Source: Clusia tigrina (lineage: Eukaryota; Arthropoda; Insecta; Diptera; Clusiidae). From it: a stretch of 64,000 nucleotides of DNA. The position numbers were made by a program, and so were the translations under genes. Shown piece by piece: positions 1 through 13,719 of the stretch. The stretch spans positions 92,196,280 to 92,260,279 of the forward strand of contig OV050033.1 in assembly GCA_920105625.2 (NCBI GenBank), read 5' to 3'. Within the stretch, counting starts at the first letter, position 1. Every line of letters begins with the position of its first letter. The notes under the pieces were generated by a model. It was not told the origin of the DNA and did no database searches. It saw only the letters and a program-made list of their open reading frames with translations.

Positions 1-866
1 ATTTGAATGTTGCAAACTTTGATAGGAGTAGGACTTACCGTATAGAAGTTAGGGCCATTTGAAGTATTATCAGTGTTTGATTTGGGACTCAAGGGTAGCA
101 TAGCTTTGAGCGATAGCTTTAATTGACAAGAGGCTCGAGTACTTTATTGTTACAAAATTTCAAGGTTTTATGACGCTCCAGTAAAAAGTTACAAGCATTT
201 GCATGTTGCAAACTTTGATAGGTATAGGATGCACCGTATAGAAGTTAGGCCCATTTGAAGTTTTATCAGTGTTTGATTTGGTAGTCAAGGGTAGCATAGC
301 TTTGAGCGATAGCTTAAATTGACAAGATGCTCGAGTACTTTATTGTTACAAAATTTCAAGGTTTTATGACCCTCCAGTAAAAAGTTACAAGCATTTGTAT
401 GTTGCAAACTTGGATAGGTGTTGGATGTACCGTATAGAAGTTAGGGCCATTTGAAGCTTTATCAGTGTTTGATTTCATGGTTTTATGACCCTCCAGTAAA
501 AAGTTACAAGCATTTGTATGTTGCAAACTTTGATAGGTTTAGGACGTACCGTATAGAAGTTAGGGCCATTTGAAGTTTTATCAGTGTTTGATTTGAGACT
601 CGAGGGTAGCATAGCTATGAACGATACCTTAAATTGACAAGAGGCTCGAGTACTTTATTATTACAAATTTCATTGTTTTATGACTCTCCAGGTAAAAGTT
701 ACAAGCATTTGTATGTTGCAAACTTTGATAGGTATAGGATGCACCGTATAGAAGTTAGGGCCATTTGAAGTTTTATCAGTGTTTGATTTGGCACTCAAGG
801 GTAGCATAGCTTTGAGCGATAGCTTAAATTGACAAGAGGCTCGAGTACTTTATTGTTACAAAATTT
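1..866 (+). repeat. 2,674-bp-offset repeat, copy a
   Basis: This segment matches 2,675-3,540 at a constant offset of 2,674 bp. Shared rare variants include GATTTGGTAGTCAAGG (near 276 and 2,950), a truncated monomer whose junction is at 471 and 3,145, and the variant GATTTGAGACTC followed by AGCTATGA. Sequence diverges right after 866/3,540, where this copy has CATGG and the other AAGG. The left end of this copy is cut by the window edge. Confidence 0.85.
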
Positions 867-1176
867 CATGGTTTTATGACGCTCCAGTTAAAAGTTACAA
901 GCATTTGTATGTTGCAAACTTTGATAGGTATAGGATGCACCGTATAGAAGTTAAGGCCATTTGAAGTTTTATCAGTGTTTGATTTGGCACTCAAGGGGAG
1001 CATAGCTTTGAGCGATAGCTTAAATTGACAAGAGGCTCGAGTACTTTATTGTTACAAAATTTCTTGGTTTTATGACGCTCCAGTTAAAAGTTACAAGCAT
1101 TTGTATGTTGCAAACTTTGATAGGTGTAGGACGTACCGTATAGAAGTTAGGGCCATTTGAAGTTTTATCAGTGTTT

Positions 1177-1530
1177 CATTTCATGGTTTTACGCCCTCCA
1201 GTAAAAGTTACAAGCATTTGTATGTTGTAAACTTTGATAGGTGTAGGACGTACCGTATAGAAGTTAGGGCCATTTGAAGTTTTATCAGTGTTTGATTTCA
1301 TGGTTTTATGCCCTCCAGTAAAAAGTTACAAGCATTTGTATGTTGCAAACTTTGATAGGTGTAGGACGTACTGTATAGAAGTTAGGGCCATTTGAAGCTT
1401 TATCAGTGTTTGATTTCATGGTTTTATGACGCTCCAGTAAAAAGTGACAAGCATTTGTATGTTGCAAACTTTGATAGGAATAGGATGCACCGTATAGAAG
1501 TTAGGGCCATTTGAAGTTTTATCAATGTTT
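1177..1530 (+). repeat. Three consecutive 117-119-bp truncated monomers
   Basis: Deletion junctions at about 1,177, 1,294 and 1,412 are followed by a normal monomer start at 1,531, so three shortened units lie side by side. The first two carry GCCCTCC instead of GACCCTCC, which removes one more base and gives 117-118 bp. The third carries AAGTGACAAG and GATAGGAATAGG, a pairing that recurs on truncated units throughout the left zone. Confidence 0.9.
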
Positions 1531-2190
1531 GATTTGGCACTCAAGGGTAGCATAGCTTTGAGCGATAGCTTAAATTGACAAGATGCTCGAGTACATTATT
1601 GTTACAAAATTTCAAGGTTTTATGACGCTCCAGTAAAACGTTATAAGCATTTGTATGCTGCAAACTTTGATAGTTATAGGATGCACCGTATAGAAGTTAG
1701 GGCCATTTGAAGTTTTATCAGTGTTTGATTTGGGACTCAACCGTAGCATAGCTTTGAGCGATAGCTTAAATTGACAAGAGGCTCGAGTACTTTATTGTTA
1801 CAAAATTTCAAGGTTTTATGACGCTCCAGTAAAAAGTTACAAGTATTTGTATGTTGCAAACTTTGATAGGTGTAGGACGTACCGTATAGAAGTTAGGGCC
1901 ATTTGAAGTATTATCAGTGTTTGATTTGGGACTCAAGGGTAGCATAGCTTTGAGCGATAGCTTGAATTGACAAGATGCTCGAGTACTTTATTGTTACAAA
2001 ATTTCAAGGTTTTATGACGCTCCAGTAAAACGTTACAAGCATTTGTATGCTGCAAACTTTGATAGGTATAGGATGCACCGTATAGAAGTTAGGGCCATTT
2101 GAAGTTTTATCAGTGTTTGATTTGGGACTCAACCGTAGCATAGCTTTGAGCGATAGCTTAAATTGACAAGAGGCTCGAGTACTTTATTGT
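1320..2190 (+). repeat. 3,369-bp-offset repeat, copy a
   Basis: This segment matches 4,689-5,559 at an offset of 3,369 bp. It contains the AAGTGACAAG truncated monomer (junction 1,412 versus 4,781) followed by monomers with AAACGTTACAAG, TATGCTGCAAAC and GGGACTCAACCGTAGC. The copies separate near 2,191/5,560, where the partner has TTGTAACAAAA. The two internal AAACGTTACAAG monomers are themselves a two-monomer duplication about 392 bp apart. Confidence 0.8.
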
Positions 2191-2314
2191 TACAAAATTT
2201 CAAGGTTTTATGACCCTCCAGTAAAAAGTTACAAGCATTTGTATGTTGCAAACTTTGATAGGTGTAGGACATACCGTATAGAAGTTAGGGCCACTTGAAG
2301 CTTTATCAGTGTTT

Positions 2315-2556
2315 GATTTCATGGTTTTATGCCCTCCAGTAAAAAGTTACAAGCATTTGTATGTTGCAAACTTTGATAGGTGTAGGACGTACCATATAGA
2401 AGTTAGGGCCATTTGAAGCTTTATCAGTGTTTGATTTCATGGTTTTATGACGCTCCAGTAAAAAGTGACAAGCAATTATGTATATGTTGCAAAACATTGA
2501 TAGGAATAGGATGCACCGTATAGAAGTTAGGGCCATTTGAAGTTTTATCAGTGTTT
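2315..2556 (+). repeat. Two consecutive truncated monomers, one with an insertion
   Basis: Junctions at 2,315 and 2,433 mark two adjacent shortened monomers. The second is 124 bp because the usual CAAGCATTTGTATGTTGC stretch is replaced by a longer variant containing AATTATGTATATG, a net gain of 5 bp. I did not see this insertion elsewhere in the window, so it looks like a private, unspread mutation. Confidence 0.85.
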
Positions 2557-2674
2557 GATTTGGGACTCAAGGGTAGCATAGCTTTGAGCGATAGCTTAAA
2601 TTGCCAAGATGCTCGAGTAATTTATTGCTACAAAATTTCAAGGTTTTATGACGCTCCAGTAAAAAGTTACAAGC

Positions 2675-3540
2675 ATTTGTATGCTGCAAACTTTGATAGG
2701 AGTAGGACGTACCGTATAGAAGTTAGGGCCATTTGAAGTATTATCAGTGTTTGATTTGGGACTCAAGGGTAGCATAGCTTTGAGCGATAGCTTTAATTGA
2801 CAAGATGCTCGAGTACTTTATTGTTACAAAATTTCAAGGTTTTATGACGCTCCAGTAAAAAGTTACAAGCATTTGCATGTTGCAAACTTTGATAGGTATA
2901 GGATGCACCGTATAGAAGTTAGGCCCATTTGAAGTTTTATCAGTGTTTGATTTGGTAGTCAAGGGTAGCATAGCTTTGAGCGATAGCTTAAATTGACAAG
3001 ATGCTCGAGTACTTTATTGTTACAAAATTTCAAGGTTTTATGACCCTCCAGTAAAAAGTTACAAGCATTTGTATGTTGCAAACTTGGATAGGTGTTGGAT
3101 GTACCGTATAGAAGTTAGGGCCATTTGAAGCTTTATCAGTGTTTGATTTCATGGTTTTATGACCCTCCAGTAAAAAGTTACAAGCATTTGTATGTTGCAA
3201 ACTTTGATAGGTTTAGGACGTACCGTATAGAAGTTAGGGCCATTTGAAGTTTAATCAGTGTTTGATTTGAGACTCAAGGGTAGCATAGCTATGAAAGATA
3301 CCTTAAATTGACAAGAGGCTCGAGTACTTTATTATTACAAATTTCATTGTTTTATGACTCTCCAGTTAAAAGTTACAAGCATTTGTATGTTGCAAACTTT
3401 GATAGGTATAGGATGCACCGTATAGAAGTTAGGGCCATTTGAAGTTTTATCAGTGTTTGATTTGGCACTCAAGGGTAGCATAGCTTTGAGCGATAGCTTA
3501 AATTGACAACAGGCTCGAGTACTTTATTGTTACAAAATTT
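2675..3540 (+). repeat. 2,674-bp-offset repeat, copy b
   Basis: This is the partner of 1-866. It carries the same ordered series of marker variants, including the truncated monomer with its junction at 3,145 and the GATTTGAGACTC monomer. Scattered single-base differences, such as GACAACAGG for GACAAGAGG near 3,505, show the copies are not freshly identical. Confidence 0.85.
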
Positions 3541-4688
3541 CAAGGTTTTATGACCCTCCAGTAAAAAGTTACAAGCATTTGTATGTTGCAAACTTGGATA
3601 GGTGTAGGATGTACCGTAAAGAAGTTAGGGCCATTTGAAGCTTTATCAGTGTTTGATTTCATGGTTTTATGACCCTCCAGTAAAAAGTTACAAGCAAACT
3701 TTGATCGGTTTAGGACGTACCGTATAGAAGTTAGGGCCATTTGAAGTTTTATCAGTGTTTGATTTGGGACTCAAGGGTAGCATAGCTATGAACGATAGCT
3801 TAAATTGACAAGAGGCTCGAGTACTTTATTGTTACAAAATTTCATGGTTTTATGACCCTGCATTAAAAAGTTACAAGCATTTGTATGTTGCAAACTTTGA
3901 TAGGTGTAGGACATACCGTATAGAAGTTAGGGCCACTTGAAACTTTATCAGTGTTTGATTTCATGGTTTTATGCCCTCCAGTAAAAAGTTACAAGCATTT
4001 GTATGCTGCAAACTTTGATAGGTATAGGATGCACCGTATAGAAGTTAGGGTCATTTGAAGTTTTATCAGTGTCTGATTTGGGACTCAACCGTAGCATAGC
4101 TTTGAACGATAGCTTAAATTTACAAGAGGCTCGAGTACTTTATTGTTACAAAATTTCAAGGTTTTATGACCCTTCAGTAAAAAGTTACAAGCATTTGTAT
4201 GTTGCAAACTTTGATAGGTGTAGGACATACCGTATAGAATTTAGGGCCATTTGAAGCTTTATCAGTGTTTGATTACATGGTTTTATGACCCTCCAGTAAA
4301 AAGTTACAAGCATTTGTATGTTGCAAACTTTGGTAGGTTTAGGACGTACCGTATAGAAGTTAGGGCCATTTGAAATTTTATCAGTGTTTTTTTGGGACTC
4401 AAGGGTAGCATATCTTTGAGCGATAGCTTAAATTGACAAGAGGCTCGAGTACTTTATTGTTACAAAATTTCAAGGTTTTATGACGCTCCAGTAAAAAGTT
4501 ACAAGTATTTGTATGTTGCAAACTTTGATAGATGTAGGACGTACCGTATAGAAGTTAGGGCCATTTGAAGTATTATCAGTGTTTGATTTGGGACTCAAGG
4601 GTAGCATAGCTTTGAGCGATAGCTTAAATTGACAAGAGGCTCGAGTACTTTATTGTAACAAAATTTCAAGGTTTTATGTCGCTCCAGT

Positions 4689-5559
4689 AAAAAGTTACAA
4701 GCATTTGTATGTTGCAAACTTTGATAGGTGTAGGACGTACTGTATAGAAGTTAGGGCCATTTGAAGTTTTATCAGTGCTTGATTTCATGGTTTTATGACG
4801 CTCCAGTAAAAAGTGACAAGCATTTGTATGTTGCAAACTTTGATAGGAATAGGATGCACCGTATAGAAGTTAGGGCCATTTGAAGTTTTATCAATGTTTG
4901 ATTTGGGACTCAAGGGTAGCATAGCTTTGAGCGATAGCTTAAATTGACAAGATGCTCGAGTACTTTATTGTTACAAAATTTCAAGGTTTTATGACGCTCC
5001 AGTAAAACGTTACAAGCATTTGTATGCTGCAAACTTTGATAGGTATAGGATGCACCGTATAGAAGTTAGGGCCATTTGAAGTTTTATCAGTGTTTGATTT
5101 GGGACTCAACCGTAGCATAGCTTTGAGCGATAGCTTAAATTGACAAGAGGCTCGAGTACTTTATTGTTACAAAATTTCAAGGTTTTATGACGCTCCAGTA
5201 AAAAGTTACAAGTATTTGTATGTTGCAAACTTTGATAGGTGTAGGACGTACCGTATAGAAGTTAGGGCCATTTGAAGTATTATCAGTGTTTGATTTGGGA
5301 CTCAAGGGTAGCATAGCTTTGAGCGATAGCTTGAATTGACAAGATGCTCGAGTACTTTATTGTTACAAAATTTCAAGGTTTTATGACGCTCCAGTAAAAC
5401 GTTACAAGCATTTGTATGCTGCAAACTTTGATAGGTATAGGATGCACCGTATAGAAGTTAGGGCCATTTGAAGTTTTATCAGTGTTTGATTTGGGACTCA
5501 ACCGTAGCATAGCTTTGAGCGATAGCTTAAATTGACAAGAGGCTCGAGTACTTTATTGT
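4689..5559 (+). repeat. 3,369-bp-offset repeat, copy b
   Basis: This is the partner of 1,320-2,190, with the same order of marker monomers: AAGTGACAAG truncated unit, AAACGTTACAAG with TATGCTGC, GGGACTCAACCG, then AAGTATTTGTATG. Differences are scattered single bases, for example GTGCTTGATTTC here versus GTGTTTGATTTC in the other copy. Confidence 0.8.
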
Positions 5560-7749
5560 AACAAAATTTCAAGGTTTTATGTCGCTCCAGTAAAAAGTTA
5601 CAAGCATTTGTATGTTGCAAACTTTGATAGGTGTAGGACGTACTGTATAGAAGTTAGGGCCATTTGAAGCTTTATCAGTGTTTGATTTGGGTCTCAAGGG
5701 TAACATAGCTTTGAGCGATAGCTTTAATTGACAAGAGGCTCGAGTACTTTATTGTTACAAAATTTCAAGGTTTTATGACGCTCCAGTAAAAAGTTACAAG
5801 CAATTGCATGTTGCAAACTTTGATAGGTATAGGATGCACCGTATAGAAGTTAGGCCCATTTGAAGTTTTATCATTGTTTGATTTGGCACTCAAGGGTAGC
5901 ATAGCTTTGAGCGATAGCTTAAATTGACAAGAGGCTCGAGTACTTTATTGTTACAAAATTTCAAGGTTTTATGACCCTCCAGTAAAAAGTTACAAGCATT
6001 TGTATGTTGCAAACTTGGATAGGTGTAGGATGTACCGTATAGAAGTTAGGGCCATTTGAAGCTTTATCAGTGTTTGATTTCATGGTTTTATGACCCTCCA
6101 GTAAAAAGTTACAAGCATTTGTATGTTGCAAACTTTGATAGGTATAGGTTGCACCGTATAGAAGTTAGGGCCATTTGAAGTTTTATCAGTGTTTGATTTG
6201 GCACTCAAGGGTAGCATAGCTTTGAGCGATAGCTTAAATTGACAAGAGGCTCGAGTACTTTATTGTTACAAAATTTCTTGGTTTTATGACGCTCCAGTTA
6301 AAAGTTACAAGCATTTGTATTGCAAACTTTGATAGGTATAGGATGCACCGTATAGAAGTTAGGGCCATTTGAAGTTTTATCAGTGTTTTATTTGGGACTC
6401 AAGGGTAGCATAGCTTTGAGCGATAGCTTAAATTGACGAGATGCTCGAGTACTTTATTGTTACAAAATTTCAAAGTGTTATGACGCTCCAGTAAAAAGTT
6501 ACAAGCATATGTATGTTGCAAACTTTGATAGGTGTAGTACGTACCGTATGGAATTAAGGCCATTTGAAGTTTTATCAGTGTTTGATTTGGGACTCAAGGG
6601 TAGCATAGCTTTGAGCGATAGCTTAAATTGACAAGAGGCTCGAGTACTTTATTGTTACAAAATTTCAAGGTTTTATGACCCTCCAGTAAAAAGTTACAAG
6701 CATTTGTATGTTGCAAACTTTGATAGGTGTAGGACGTTCCGTATAGAAGTTAGGGCCATTTGAAGTTTTATCAGTGTATGATTTCATGGTTTTATGACGC
6801 TCCAGTAAAAAGTGACAAGCATTTGTATGTTGCAAACTTTGATAGGAATAGAAGTTAGGGCCATTTGAAGTTTTATCAGTGTTTGATTTGGACTCAAGGG
6901 TAGCATAGCTTTGAGCGATAGCGTAAATTGACAAGATGCTCGAGTACTTTACTGTTACAAAATTTCAAGGTTTTATGACGCTCCAGTAAAACGTTACAAG
7001 CATTTGTATGCTGCAAACTTTGATAGGTATAGGATGCACCGTATAGAAGTTAGGGTCATTTGAAGTTTTATCAGTGTTTGATTTGGGACTCAACCGTAGC
7101 ATAGCTTTGAGCGATAGCTTAAATTGACAAAAGGCTCGAGTACTTTATTGTTACAAAATTTCAAGGTTTTATGACCCTTCAGTAAAAAGTTACAAGCATT
7201 TGTATGTTGCAAACTTTGATAGGTGTAGGACATACCGTATAGAAGTTAGGGCCGTTTGAAGCTTTATCAGTGTTTGATTACATGGTTTTATGACCCTCCA
7301 GTAAAAAGTTACAAGCATTTGTATGTTGCAAACTTTGGTAGGTTTAGGACGTACCGTATAAAAGTTAGGGCCATTTGAAATTTTATCAGTGTTTTTTTGG
7401 GACTCAAGGGTAGCATATCTTTGAGCGATAGCTTAAATTGACAAGAGGCTCGAGTACTTTATTGTTACAAAATTTCAAGGTTTTATGACGCTCCAGTAAA
7501 AAGTTAAAAGTATTTGTATGTTGCAAACTTTGATAGATGTAGGACGTACCGTATAGAAGTTAGGGCCATTTGAAGTATTATCAGTGTTTGATTTGGGACT
7601 CAAGGGTAGCATAGCTTTGAGCGATAGCTTAAATTGACAAGAGGCTCGAGTACTTTATTGTAGCAAAATTTCAAGGTTTTATGACGCTCCAGTAAAAAGT
7701 TACAAACATTTGTATGTTGCAAACTTTGATAGGTGTAGGACGTACCGTA

Positions 7750-8649
7750 TAGAAGTTAGGGCCATTTGAAGTATTGTCAGTGTTTGATTTGGGTCTCAAG
7801 GGTAACATAGCTTTGAGCGATAGCTTTAATTGACAAGAGGCTCGAGTACTTTATTGTTACAAAATTTCAAGGTTTTATGACGCTCCAGTAAAAAGTTACA
7901 AGCAATTGCATGTTGCAAACTTTGATAGGTATAGGATGCACCGTATAGAAGTTAGGCCCATTTGAAGTTTTATCAGTGTTTGATTTGGTAGTCAAAGGTA
8001 GCATAGCTTTGAGCGATAGCTTAAATTGACAAGAGGCTCGAGTACTTTATTGTTACAAAATTTCAAGGTTTTATGACCTTCCAGTAAAAAGTTACAAGCA
8101 TTTGTATGTTGCAAACTTGGATAGGTGTAGGATGTACCGTATAGAAGTTAGGGCCATTTGAAGCTTTATCAGTGTTTGACTTCATGGTTTTATGACCCTC
8201 CAGTAAAAAGTTACAAGCATTTGTATTGCAAACTTTGATAGGTATAGGATGCACCGTATAGAAGTTAGGGCCATTTGAAGTTTTATCAGTGTTTTATTTG
8301 GGACTCAAGGGTAGCATAGCTTTGAGCGATAGCTTAAATTGACAAGATTCTCGAGCACTTTATTATTACAAAATTTCAAAGTGTTATGACGCTCCAGTAG
8401 AGAGTTACAAGCATATGTATGTTGCAAACTTTGATAGGTGTAGGACGTACCGTATGGAATTATGGCCATTTGAAGTTTTATCAGTGTTTGATTTGGGACT
8501 CAAGGGTAGCATAGCTTTGAGCGATAGCTTAAATTGACAAGAGGCTCGAGTACTTTATTGTCACAAAATTTCAAGGTTTTATGACCCTCCAGTAAAAAGT
8601 TACAAGCATTTGTATGTTGCAAACTTTGATAGGTGTAGGACGTTCCGTA
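7750..8649 (+). repeat. 900-bp higher-order unit, copy 1
   Basis: This unit repeats directly at 8,650-9,549. Landmarks such as GGGTCTCAAGGGTAACATAG (7,790 and 8,690), AGCAATTGCATG, GGTAGTCAA and TTTGTATTGCAAAC recur exactly 900 bp apart. The length equals four full monomers plus one 119-bp truncated monomer minus a 3-bp deletion (784 + 119 - 3), so it is a five-monomer unit. Related but longer material lies near 5,683-6,780, and a partial copy lies near 10,600-10,740. Confidence 0.88.
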
Positions 8650-9549
8650 TAGAAGTTAGGGCCATTTGAAGTATTATCAGTGTTTGATTTGGGTCTCAAG
8701 GGTAACATAGCTTTGAGCGATAGCTTTAATTGACAAGAGGCTCGAGTACTTTATTGTTACAAAATTTCAAGGTTTTATGACGCTCCAGTAAAAAGTTACA
8801 AGCAATTGCATGTTGCAAACTTTGATAGGTATAGGATGCACCGTATAGAAGTTAGGCCCATTTGAAGTTTTATCAGTGTTTGATTTGGTAGTCAAGGGTA
8901 GCATAGCTTTGAGCGATAGCTTAAATTGACAAGAGGCTCGAGTACTTTATTGTTACAAAATTTTAAGGTTTTATGACCTTCCAGTAAAAAGTTACAAGCA
9001 TTTGTATGTTGCAAACTTGGATAGGTGTAGGATGTACCGTATAGAAGTTAGGGCCATTTGAAGCTTTATCAGTGTTTGATTTCATGGTTTTATGACCCTC
9101 CAGTAAAAAGTTACAAGCATTTGTATTGCAAACTTTGATAGGTATAGGATGCACCGTATAGAAGTTAGGACCATTTGAAGTTTTATCAGTGTTTTATTTG
9201 GGACTCAAGGGTAGCATAGCTTTGAGCGATAGCTTAAATTGACAAGATGCTCGAGTACTTTATTGTTACAAAATTTCAAAGTGTTATGACGCTCCAGTAG
9301 AAAGTTACAAGCATATGTATGTTGCAAACTTTGATAGGTGTAGGACGTACCGTATGGAATTGAGGCCATTTGAAGTTTTATCAGTGTTTGATTTGGGACT
9401 CAAGGGTAGCATAGCTTTGAGCGATAGCTTAAATTGACAAGAGGCTCGAGTACTTTATTGTTACAAAATTTCAAGGTTTTATGACCCTCCAGTAAAAAGT
9501 TACAAGCATTTGTATGTTGCAAACTTTGATAGGTGTAGGACGTTCCGTA
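8650..9549 (+). repeat. 900-bp higher-order unit, copy 2
   Basis: This is the direct tandem copy of 7,750-8,649, with its truncated-monomer junction at 9,078 (versus 8,178). The two differ by a few single bases, for example TTGAGGCC versus TTATGGCC near 9,360/8,460. The match ends near 9,573, where this copy goes on with GAAGTTTTATC instead of GAAGTATTATC. Confidence 0.88.
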
Positions 9550-10799
9550 TAGAAGTTAGGGCCATTTGAAGTTTTATCAGTGTTTGATTTCATGGTTTTA
9601 TGACGCTCCAGTAAAAAGTGACAAGCATTTGTATGTTGCAAACTTTGATAGGAATAGGATGCACCGTATAGAAGTTAGGGCCATTTGAAGTTTTATCAGT
9701 GTTTGATTTGGGACTCAAGGGTAGCATAGCTTTGAGCGATAGCTTAAATTGACAAGATGCTCGAGTACTTTATTGTTACAAAATTTCAAGGTTTTATGAC
9801 GCTCCAGTAAAACGTTACAAGCATTTGTATGCTGCAAACTTTGATAGGTATAGGATGCACCGTATAGAAGTTAGGGCCATTTGAAGCTTTATCAGTGTTT
9901 GATTACATGGTTTTATGACCCTCCAGTAAAAAGTTACAAGCATTTGTATGTTGCAAACTTTGGTAGGTTTAGGACGTACCGTATAGAAGTTAGGGCCATT
10001 TGAAATTTTATCAGGTTTTTTTGGGACTCAAGGGTAGCATATCTTTGAGGGATAGCTTAAATTGACAAGAGGCTCGAGTACTTTATTGTTACAAAATTTC
10101 AAGGTTTTATGACGCTCCAGTAAAAAGTTACAAGTATTTGTATGTTGCAAACTTTGATAGATGTAGGACGTACCGTATAGAAGTTAGGGCCATTTGAAGT
10201 ATTATCAGTGTTTGATTTGGGACTCAAGGGTAGCATAGCTTTGAGCGATAGCTTAAATTGACAAGAGGCTCGAGTACTTTATTGTAACAAAATTTCAAGG
10301 TTTTATGACGCTCCAGTAAAAAGTTACAAGCATTTGTATGTTGCAAACTTTGATAGGTATAGGACGCACCGTATAGAAGTTAGGGCCATTTGAAGTTTTA
10401 TCAGTGTTTGATTTGGGACTCAAGGGTAGCATAGCTTTGAGCGATAGCTTAAATTGACAAGAGGCTCGCGTACTTTATTGTTACAAAATTTCAAGGTTTT
10501 ATGACGCTCCAGTAAAAAGTTACAAGCATTTGAATGTTGCAAACTTTGATAGGTGTAGGACGTACCGTATAGAAGTTAGGGCCATTTGAAGTATTATCAG
10601 TGTTTGATTTGGGTCTCAAGGGTAACATAGCTTTGAGCGATAGCTTTAATTGACAAGAGGCTCGAGTACTTTATTGTTACAAAATTTCAAGGTTTTATGA
10701 TGCTCCAGTAAAAAGTTACAAGCAATTGCATGTTGCAAACTTTGATAGGTGTAGGACGTTCCGTATAGAAGTTAGGGCCATTTGAAGTTTTATCAGTGT

Positions 10800-12111
10800 T
10801 TGATTTCATGGTTTTATGACGCTCCAGTAAAAAGTGACAAGCATTTGTATGTTGCAAACTTTGATAGGAATAGGATGCACCGTATAGAAGTTAGGGCCAT
10901 TTGAAGTTTTATCAGTGTTTGATTTGGGACTCAAGGGTAGCATAGCTATGAGCGATAGCTTAAATTGACAAGATGCTCGAGTACTTTATTGTTACAAAAT
11001 TTCAAGGTTTTATGACGCTCCAGTAAAACGTTACAAGCATTTGTATGCTGCAAACTTTGATAGGTATAGGATGCACCGTATAGAAGTTAGGGCCATTTGA
11101 AGTTTTATCAGTGTTAGATTTGGGACTCAATCGTAGCATAGCTTTGAGCGATAGCTTAAATTGACAAGAGGCTCGAGTACTTTATTGTTACAAAATTTCA
11201 AGGTTTTATGACGCTCCAGTCAAAAGTTACAAGCATTTGAATGTTGCAAACTTTGATAGGTATAGGACGTACCGTATAGAAGTTAGGGCCATTTGAAGTA
11301 TTATCAGTGTTTGATTTGGGACTCAAGGGTAGCATAGCTTTGAGCGATAGCTTTAATTGACAAGAGGCTCGAGTACTTTATTGTTACAAAATTTCAACTT
11401 TTTATGACGCTCCAGTAAAAAGTTACAAGCATTTGCATGTTGCAAACTTTGATAGGTATAGGATGCACCGTATAGAAGTTAGGCCCATTTGAAGTTTTAT
11501 CAGTGTTTGATTTGGTAGTCAAGGGTAGCATAGCTTTGAGCGATAGCTTAAATTGACAAGAGACTCGAGTACTTTATTGTTACAAAATTTCAAGGTTTTA
11601 TGACCCTCCAGTAAAAAGTTACAAGCATTTGTATGTTGCAAACTTGGATAGGTGTAGGATGTACCGTATAGAAGTTAGGGCCATTTGAAGCTTTATCAGT
11701 GTTTGATTTCATGGTTTTATGACCCTCCAGTAAAAAGTTACAAGCATTTGTATGTTGCAAACTTTGATAGGTTTAGGACGTACCGTATAGAAGTTAGGGC
11801 CATTTGAAGTTTTATCAGTGTTTGATTTGGGACTCAAGGGTAGCATAGCTAAGAACGATAGCTTAAATTGACAAGAGGCTCGAGTACTTTATTGTTACAA
11901 ATTTCATGGTTTTATGACTCTCCAGTTAAAATTTACAAGCATTTGTATGTTGCAAACTTTGATAGGTATAGGATGCACCGTATAGAAGTTAGGGCCATTT
12001 GAAGTTTTATCAGTGTTTGATTTGGCACTCAAGGGTAGCATAGCTTTGAGCGATAGCTTAAATTGACAAGAGGCTCGAGTACTTTATTGTTACAAATTTC
12101 ATGGTTTTATG
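10800..12111 (+). repeat. 1,608-bp-offset repeat, copy a
   Basis: This matches 12,408-13,719 at an offset of 1,608 bp. Diagnostic shared variants are GTGTTAGATTTGGG (11,111 and 12,719), AGCTAAGAACGATAGC (near 11,850 and 13,458) and truncated-monomer junctions at 10,802/12,410 and 11,705/13,313. After 12,111 the copies differ by one inserted monomer: CCAATAAAAAG lies at 12,117 and 13,921, an offset of 1,804 (1,608 + 196). Confidence 0.85.
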
Positions 12112-12407
12112 ACCCTCCAATAAAAAGTTACAAGCATTTGTATGTTGCAAACTTTGATAGGTGTAGGACGTTCCGTATAGAAGTTAGGGCCATTTGAAAT
12201 TTTATCAGTGTTTGATTTGGGACTCAACCGTAGCATAGCTTTGAGCGATAGCTTAAATTGACAAGAGGCTCGAGTACTTTATTGTTACAAAATTTCAAGG
12301 TTTTATGACGCTCCAGTAAAAAGTTACAAGTATTTGTATGTTGCAAACTTTGATAGGTGTAGGACGTACCGTATAGAAGTTAGGGCCATTTGAAGTATTA
12401 TCAGTGT

Positions 12408-13719
12408 TTGATTTCATGGTTCTATGACGCTCCAGTAAAAAGTGACAAGCATTTGTATGTTGCAAACTTTGATAGGAATAGGATGCACCGTATAGAAGTT
12501 AGGGCCATTTGAAGTTTTATCAGTGTTTGATTTGGGACTCAAGGGTAGCATAGCTTTGAGCGATAGCTTAAATTGACAAGATGCTCGAGTACTTTATTGT
12601 TACAAAATTTCAAGGTTTTATGACGCTCCAGTAAAACGTTACAAGCATTTGTATGCTGCAAACTTTGATAGGTATAGGATGCACCGTATAGAAGTGAGGG
12701 CCATTTGAAGTTTTATCAGTGTTAGATTTGGGACTCAACCGTAGCATAGCTTTGAGCGATAGCTTAAATTGACAAGAGGCTCGAGTACTTTATTGTTACA
12801 AAATTTCAAGGTTTTATGACGCTCCAGTCAAAAGTTACAAGCATTTGAATGTTGCAAACTTTGATAGGTATAGGACGTACCGTATAGAAGTTAGGGCCAT
12901 TTGAAGTATTATCAGTGTTTGATTTGGGACTCAAGGGTAGCATAGCTTTGAGCGATAGCTTTAATTGACAAGAGGCTCGAGTACTTTATTGTTACAAAAT
13001 TTCAAGGTTTTATGACGCTCCAGTAAAAAGTTACAAGCATTTGCATGTTGCAAACTTTGATAGGTATAGGATGCACCGTATAGAAGTTAGGCCCATTTGA
13101 AGTTTTATCAGTGTTTGATTTGGTAGTCAAGGGTAGCATAGCTTTGAGCGATAGCTTAAATTGACAAGAGGCTCGAGTACTTTATTGTTACAAAATTTCA
13201 AGGTTTTATGACCCTCCAGTAAAAAGTTACAAGCATTTGTATGTTGCAAACTTGGATAGGTGTAGGATGTACCGTATAGAAGTTAGGGCCATTTGAAGCT
13301 TTATCAGTGTTTGATTTCATGGTTTTATGACCCTCCAGTAAAAAGTTACAAGCATTTGTATGTTGCAAACTTTGATAGGTTTAGGACGTACCGTATAGAA
13401 GTTAGGGCCATTTGAAGTTTTATCAGTGTTTGATTTGGGACTCAAGGGTAGCATAGCTAAGAACGATAGCTTAAATTGACAAGAGGCTCGAGTACTTTAT
13501 TGTTACAAATTTCATGGTTTTATGACTCTCCAATTAAAATTTACAAGCATTTGTATGTTGCAAACTTTGATAGGTATAGGATGCACCGTATAGAAGTTAG
13601 GGCCATTTGAAGTTTTATCAGTGTTTGATTTGGCACTCAAGGGTAGCATAGCTTTGAGCGATAGCTTAAATTGACAAGAGGCTCGAGTACTTTATTGTTA
13701 CAAATTTCATGGTTTTATG
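12408..13719 (+). repeat. 1,608-bp-offset repeat, copy b
   Basis: This is the partner of 10,800-12,111 with the same ordered markers. The extra monomer at about 13,721-13,916 compared with copy a is a near copy of its neighbour, as expected from unequal exchange by a single monomer. A further related GTGTTAG monomer lies at 14,404. Confidence 0.85.
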
